From Methylophilaceae bacterium UBA6140 (GTDB lineage Bacteria; Pseudomonadota; Gammaproteobacteria; Burkholderiales; Methylophilaceae), in assembly GCA_002423265.1 (NCBI GenBank), contig DIVE01000056.1, positions 1 through 8,719 of the forward strand: a stretch of DNA of 8,719 nt. The letters run 5' to 3'. Positions 6,408-8,719 of the stretch are shown piece by piece. The notes under the pieces were generated by a model. The model ran no database searches and was not told the origin of the DNA. It saw only the letters and a list, made by a program, of their open reading frames with translations. The number at the start of each line of letters is the position of its first letter. The first letter of the stretch is position 1. The position numbers were made by a program, and so were the translations under genes.

Positions 6408-7100
6408 AAATACATAAACATCGATGCCTGTCTGTGGCTTGATGGCAGTCGCCGGAATCGCTACGCCATTGCGCCAGTTATCCACTGCTTCCTGTTTGCC
6501 GGCACCGGTCACCAGAAAAATGACTTCACGTGCCTGGCTCAATCGCCTTGCGCTGATCGAAACACGCTCTGCCGGCGGTTTTGGTGAGTTGAATACGGGG
6601 AAGGCGTCGACGCTGTCATCCCAGACGTGATCGGGAAAGAGGCTGGCGGTATGCCCGTCTTCGCCCAAACCGAGCAGAACGAGATCAAAATCACCGACAT
6701 CTTTCAGCGTCTCGGCATAGGCTTTTGCGCCTTCCACCGGGCCCAACTCCGCAGGGATATCATGGATCTGATTTGCGGGTATGGTCACATGGTCGAGCCA
6801 GACCTGTCTTGCCATCAGGCTGTTGCGTTCAACGTGATCGGCCGGCAGACAGCGGTCGTCGTTATGGTAGACATGCCATTTGCTCCAATCGGCTTCGGCG
6901 TGCCGCAATAATTCATACACCTGTTTGGGTGTTGTGCCACCGGCCAGCACGATATTGAAGCGACCGCGCGCCGCTATCGCTTCGTTCGCAGCTGCCAGTA
7001 TTCGATCACGCGCAGCACGGTTGATGGCGTCCTGGGTTTCGAACATGTGCCAGCGGGAAATTTGGGGATTTTTGCCGGTGACCTGGCTGGAGTTTTGCAT
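6378..7100 (-). CDS. pgl: 6-phosphogluconolactonase
   Basis: This 240-residue cytoplasmic enzyme hydrolyses 6-phosphogluconolactone to 6-phosphogluconate, the second oxidative pentose-phosphate step. It belongs to the NagB/SugAR fold. Signatures are LAGGTTPKQVYELL at 52-65, NDDRCLPADHVERNS at 80-94 (phosphate-binding region) and GLGEDGHTASLFP at 144-156 with catalytic His150. The ATG at 7100 has AAAGG about 10 nt upstream. Met19, right before the conserved FETQ, is a possible alternative start because many homologues begin near there. The usual family C-terminus is close to the GIDVYV motif at 225-230; here nine or ten further residues (GVRLAAQAA) and the stop come from the repeat at 6360-6407. 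The gene is divergent from gnd-zwf and lies upstream of the toxin-antitoxin pair on the same strand. Confidence 0.95.
   Translation of the reverse strand: MQNSSQVTGKNPQISRWHMFETQDAINRAARDRILAAANEAIAARGRFNIVLAGGTTPKQVYELLRHAEADWSKWHVYHNDDRCLPADHVERNSLMARQVWLDHVTIPANQIHDIPAELGPVEGAKAYAETLKDVGDFDLVLLGLGEDGHTASLFPDHVWDDSVDAFPVFNSPKPPAERVSISARRLSQAREVIFLVTGAGKQEAVDNWRNGVAIPATAIKPQTGIDVYVFGVRLAAQAA
6386..6419. repeat. 34-bp direct repeat, right copy, inside pgl 3' end
   Basis: This is identical to 5317-5350, 1069 bp away in the same orientation. It lies wholly within the pgl coding frame and encodes residues 228 to 238 on the - strand, including VYVFGVRLAA. It joins the outermost tandem hairpin unit to the gene body. 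Confidence 0.85.
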
Positions 7101-7119
7101 GAATCTGTTGCCTTTAAGT

Positions 7120-7125
7120 TATAAT
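7120..7125 (+). promoter_or_regulatory. Perfect -10 box upstream of gnd-zwf
   Basis: TATAAT is present exactly. The best -35 match is TTGCAT at 7095-7100, with a long 19-nt spacer, so the promoter may be weak or activator-dependent. Transcription would begin near 7132 and leave a leader of about 120 nt before gnd. The -35 region overlaps the pgl start codon, so this promoter would compete with pgl expression. Confidence 0.45.
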
Positions 7126-7140
7126 TGACGGGCTGTAACG

Positions 7141-7186
7141 GGAAGCCCTGAATAGGTCCCCAACCAAGGGTTTATTCAGGGCTTTC
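7141..7186 (+). terminator. Terminator-like hairpin in the gnd leader
   Basis: AAGCCCTGAATA (7143-7154) pairs perfectly with TATTCAGGGCTT (7173-7184). The helix can extend inward by G-T wobbles and two C-G pairs to 7159/7168, and outward to 7141/7186. The 3' arm runs into TTTCTTAATTT, a U-rich tract. It lies about 10 nt after the predicted start of transcription and about 67 nt before gnd. It could be a leader attenuator, the terminator of a small RNA of about 55-60 nt, or a shield between divergent units. Confidence 0.55.
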
Positions 7187-7220
7187 TTAATTTATTTATA
7201 TTACCTTACACAATAAGGTG

Positions 7221-7256
7221 ATGGTACATCAATCCTCATCAAGGAAAATGCAATGA
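7221..7256 (+). other. Possible leader peptide overlapping gnd start
   Basis: An 11-codon frame (MVHQSSSRKMQ) starts at ATG 7221 and its TGA overlaps the gnd ATG (ATGA at 7253-7256). AAGG precedes it by only a few bases (7214-7217). It also spans the gnd ribosome site. Short frames like this arise by chance, so it is listed as a possibility only. Confidence 0.15.
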
Positions 7257-8161
7257 AACTAGCAATGATTGGCTTGGGCAAAATGGGCGGCAACATGGCC
7301 TCCCGTCTGTTACGCAACAAAATCGAAGTCGTCGGCTTCGACTTCAACCACGAAACGGTCAACCAGTTGGTGGCGAAGGAAGGCATGATCGGCGCCCGCT
7401 CCGTTGAAGATGCAGTGAGCAAGCTCTCCGGCCAGAAAATCGTCTGGCTCATGCTGCCTGCCGGCGAAATCACCGAGAACCAGATCGTTGACCTGATCCC
7501 CATGCTGAACAAGGGTGACATCGTCATCGACGGCGGCAACTCCAACTACAAACACAGCATGCGCCGCGGCCAGATGCTGGCCGAACACGGCATCGGCTTC
7601 ATGGATTGCGGCACCTCCGGCGGCATCTGGGGTCTGGAAAACGGTTATTGCCTGATGGTCGGCGCTACCCCTGAAGTCGCTGCCGTCATGACGCCCGCAC
7701 TGAAGGCATTGGCCCCCGCCCACGAGCGCGGCTGGGCTCACGTCGGCCCGATCGGCTCCGGCCACTTCACCAAGATGATCCACAACGGTATCGAATACGG
7801 CATGATGCAGGCGATGGCCGAAGGTCTTGACCTGATCAAGGGCAAGGAAGAGTTCAATCTCGATCTGGCGCAGATCACCGAACTCTGGCGTCATGGTTCC
7901 GTGGTGCGCAGCTGGCTGCTCGACCTGACCGCTGAAGCGCTGAAGCACGACCAGGATCTGGGCGATGTTGCACCTTACGTAGCTGATTCCGGCGAGGGCC
8001 GCTGGACCGTGGTTGAAGCCGTGGAGCAAGGCGTAGCCGCGCCGGTGCTGACCATTGCCCTGCAAATGCGTTTTGCCAGCCAGGACGACCATGGCTACAG
8101 CTACAAGCTGCTTTCCATGATGCGTAACGCCTTCGGCGGCCACGCTGTAAAATCGAAATAA
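7253..8161 (+). CDS. gnd: 6-phosphogluconate dehydrogenase, decarboxylating, short form (probably NAD-linked)
   Basis: This enzyme oxidises and decarboxylates 6-phosphogluconate to ribulose 5-phosphate. At 302 residues it belongs to the short bacterial class, not the ~470-residue E. coli-type enzyme, which has a duplicated helical domain. Visible motifs: Rossmann loop GLGKMGGNMA at 7-16, GGNSNY at 94-99, SGGIWG at 122-127, GSGHFTKMIHNGIEYG at 168-183 (catalytic Lys174, His177-Asn178, Glu181) and GEGRWT at 247-252. After the second Rossmann strand the sequence is GFDFN with Asp30, where NADP-specific enzymes carry NRT-like residues. Such an acid usually favours NAD over NADP; this is inference. 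AAGGAA at 7241-7246 supports the start. zwf follows 67 nt later on the same strand, so the two are probably one operon. Confidence 0.96.
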   Translation: MKLAMIGLGKMGGNMASRLLRNKIEVVGFDFNHETVNQLVAKEGMIGARSVEDAVSKLSGQKIVWLMLPAGEITENQIVDLIPMLNKGDIVIDGGNSNYKHSMRRGQMLAEHGIGFMDCGTSGGIWGLENGYCLMVGATPEVAAVMTPALKALAPAHERGWAHVGPIGSGHFTKMIHNGIEYGMMQAMAEGLDLIKGKEEFNLDLAQITELWRHGSVVRSWLLDLTAEALKHDQDLGDVAPYVADSGEGRWTVVEAVEQGVAAPVLTIALQMRFASQDDHGYSYKLLSMMRNAFGGHAVKSK

Positions 8162-8170
8162 GCCGGAACA

Positions 8171-8200
8171 GGCTGGCAGCGTCAAGCATCGTTGCCAGCC
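8171..8200 (+). other. Intercistronic hairpin between gnd and zwf
   Basis: GGCTGGCA (8171-8178) pairs with TGCCAGCC (8193-8200), extendable inward by G-T and C-G pairs. It is followed by AACTTTATT and not a pure U-run. It may stabilise the upstream gnd message or cause partial termination that sets the gnd to zwf ratio. Confidence 0.5.
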
Positions 8201-8228
8201 AACTTTATTAAAAAGGTAAGAGACGATA

Positions 8229-8719
8229 ATGAAGACCATTGACCCCTGCACCCTTGTACTCTTCGGCGCCAGCGGCAACCTTTCCCGCGTAAAGCTGATG
8301 CCGGGGCTGTACCGCCTGGACTCGCTGGGCAGACTGCCGGCAAACATGAAAATTCTGTCGGTTGGCCGGCAACAGGTATCGCGCGAAGCCTGGTTGGCTG
8401 AAATCGAAAAGATGGTGCGGGACAAGTTCTACAACGGCATCGACGAAACGGTGTTCAAGCGTTTTATCGAGCGCAACCATTACCACGCAAACCCGCCGGA
8501 TGATCCGAATGCATTCCAGAATCTGAGCAAAACGCTGGGAGACGAAACCGTATTCCCTCAGAACTTTGCTTATTTCCTTTCCGTACGTCCGTCAGATTTC
8601 GCCATGATCGTTGACCAGCTGGCAGGTGTCGGCCTGGTTGATGAAAGCAAATACTGGCGCCGTGTTCTGATCGAGAAGCCGTTCGGCACCGATCTGCCAA
8701 GCGCACAGGCCTTGCAGGC
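8229..8719 (+). CDS. zwf: Glucose-6-phosphate 1-dehydrogenase, N-terminal part
   Basis: The frame is open to the window end, giving 163 residues of an expected ~490. The enzyme oxidises glucose 6-phosphate to 6-phosphogluconolactone, the entry step of the oxidative pentose-phosphate pathway. Visible are the dinucleotide-binding segment CTLVLFGASGNLSRVKLMP at 7-25, the following VGR at 45-47 and the EKPFG motif at 149-153, whose lysine helps bind substrate. The fingerprint is usually GASGDLA-x-RKL; here Asp is replaced by Asn17 and the Arg before Lys22 by Val21, while the key Lys22 is kept. The ATG at 8229 gives a short standard N-terminus, with a purine-rich AAGAGA at 8218-8223 as ribosome site. 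It follows gnd and completes a zwf, pgl and gnd set within about 2.3 kb. Confidence 0.95.
   Translation, partial: MKTIDPCTLVLFGASGNLSRVKLMPGLYRLDSLGRLPANMKILSVGRQQVSREAWLAEIEKMVRDKFYNGIDETVFKRFIERNHYHANPPDDPNAFQNLSKTLGDETVFPQNFAYFLSVRPSDFAMIVDQLAGVGLVDESKYWRRVLIEKPFGTDLPSAQALQ

Noticed and set aside
6196..6417. A 73-residue open frame on the + strand
   Set aside because: It runs through the tandem hairpin units and into antisense pgl; internal repetition reflects the DNA repeats and there is no domain or ribosome site.
7118..7123. TATAAC as a pgl -10 box on the - strand
   Set aside because: Transcription would begin at about the pgl ribosome site, leaving almost no leader, and there is no -35 match. 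The pgl promoter remains unidentified.
7310..8425. Long 371-residue frame on the - strand opposite gnd and zwf
   Set aside because: It is a shadow of strongly biased codons in gnd; it has no recognisable motif and crosses the gnd-zwf gap.

Overview
The window looks like a chromosomal segment from a betaproteobacterium. Nitrosomonadales-type lineages (Gallionellaceae or Methylophilaceae relatives) are my best guess. This is inferred from the lapB-pyrF-comEA run, the divergent metG/apbC pair, a short-form 6-phosphogluconate dehydrogenase beside zwf, and the protein style; no rRNA or marker gene here settles it. Most of the window is dense core metabolism. One accessory patch of about 1.2 kb lies between apbC and pgl.

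Layout. 1-1358 (+): the 3' end of lapB (envelope LPS quality control) overlaps pyrF (UMP synthesis) by 4 nt. 1463-1750 (+): a small secreted ComEA-like helix-hairpin-helix protein with its own leader. 1766-1801: a strong two-way terminator where comEA meets the convergent metG. 1820-3883 (-): metG, methionyl-tRNA synthetase. 3884-4072: a divergent control region rich in inverted repeats. 4073-5161 (+): apbC/mrp, a Fe-S cluster carrier ATPase, followed by a 16-bp-stem hairpin.

Accessory patch, 5221-6419. It holds a dispersed-repeat fragment, a truncated copy of a hairpin repeat, a PIN-domain toxin with a Phd/YefM-type antitoxin (- strand) and its palindromic operator, then three tandem 48-bp hairpin units. 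The last unit runs into the 3' end of pgl and encodes its final residues. A 34-bp direct repeat (5317-5350 and 6386-6419) brackets the toxin-antitoxin module, and its sequence is also the pgl 3' coding end. This is the most interesting structure in the window.

Sugar oxidation block, 6378-8719. pgl (-) is divergent from gnd and zwf (+). Together they make the oxidative pentose-phosphate pathway: Zwf makes 6-phosphogluconolactone, Pgl hydrolyses it, and Gnd decarboxylates 6-phosphogluconate to ribulose 5-phosphate. The pgl-gnd intergenic region carries a perfect TATAAT box followed by a terminator-like hairpin, so gnd-zwf may have an attenuated leader or a small RNA upstream. I saw no tRNA, rRNA, CRISPR array, transposase or integrase gene.
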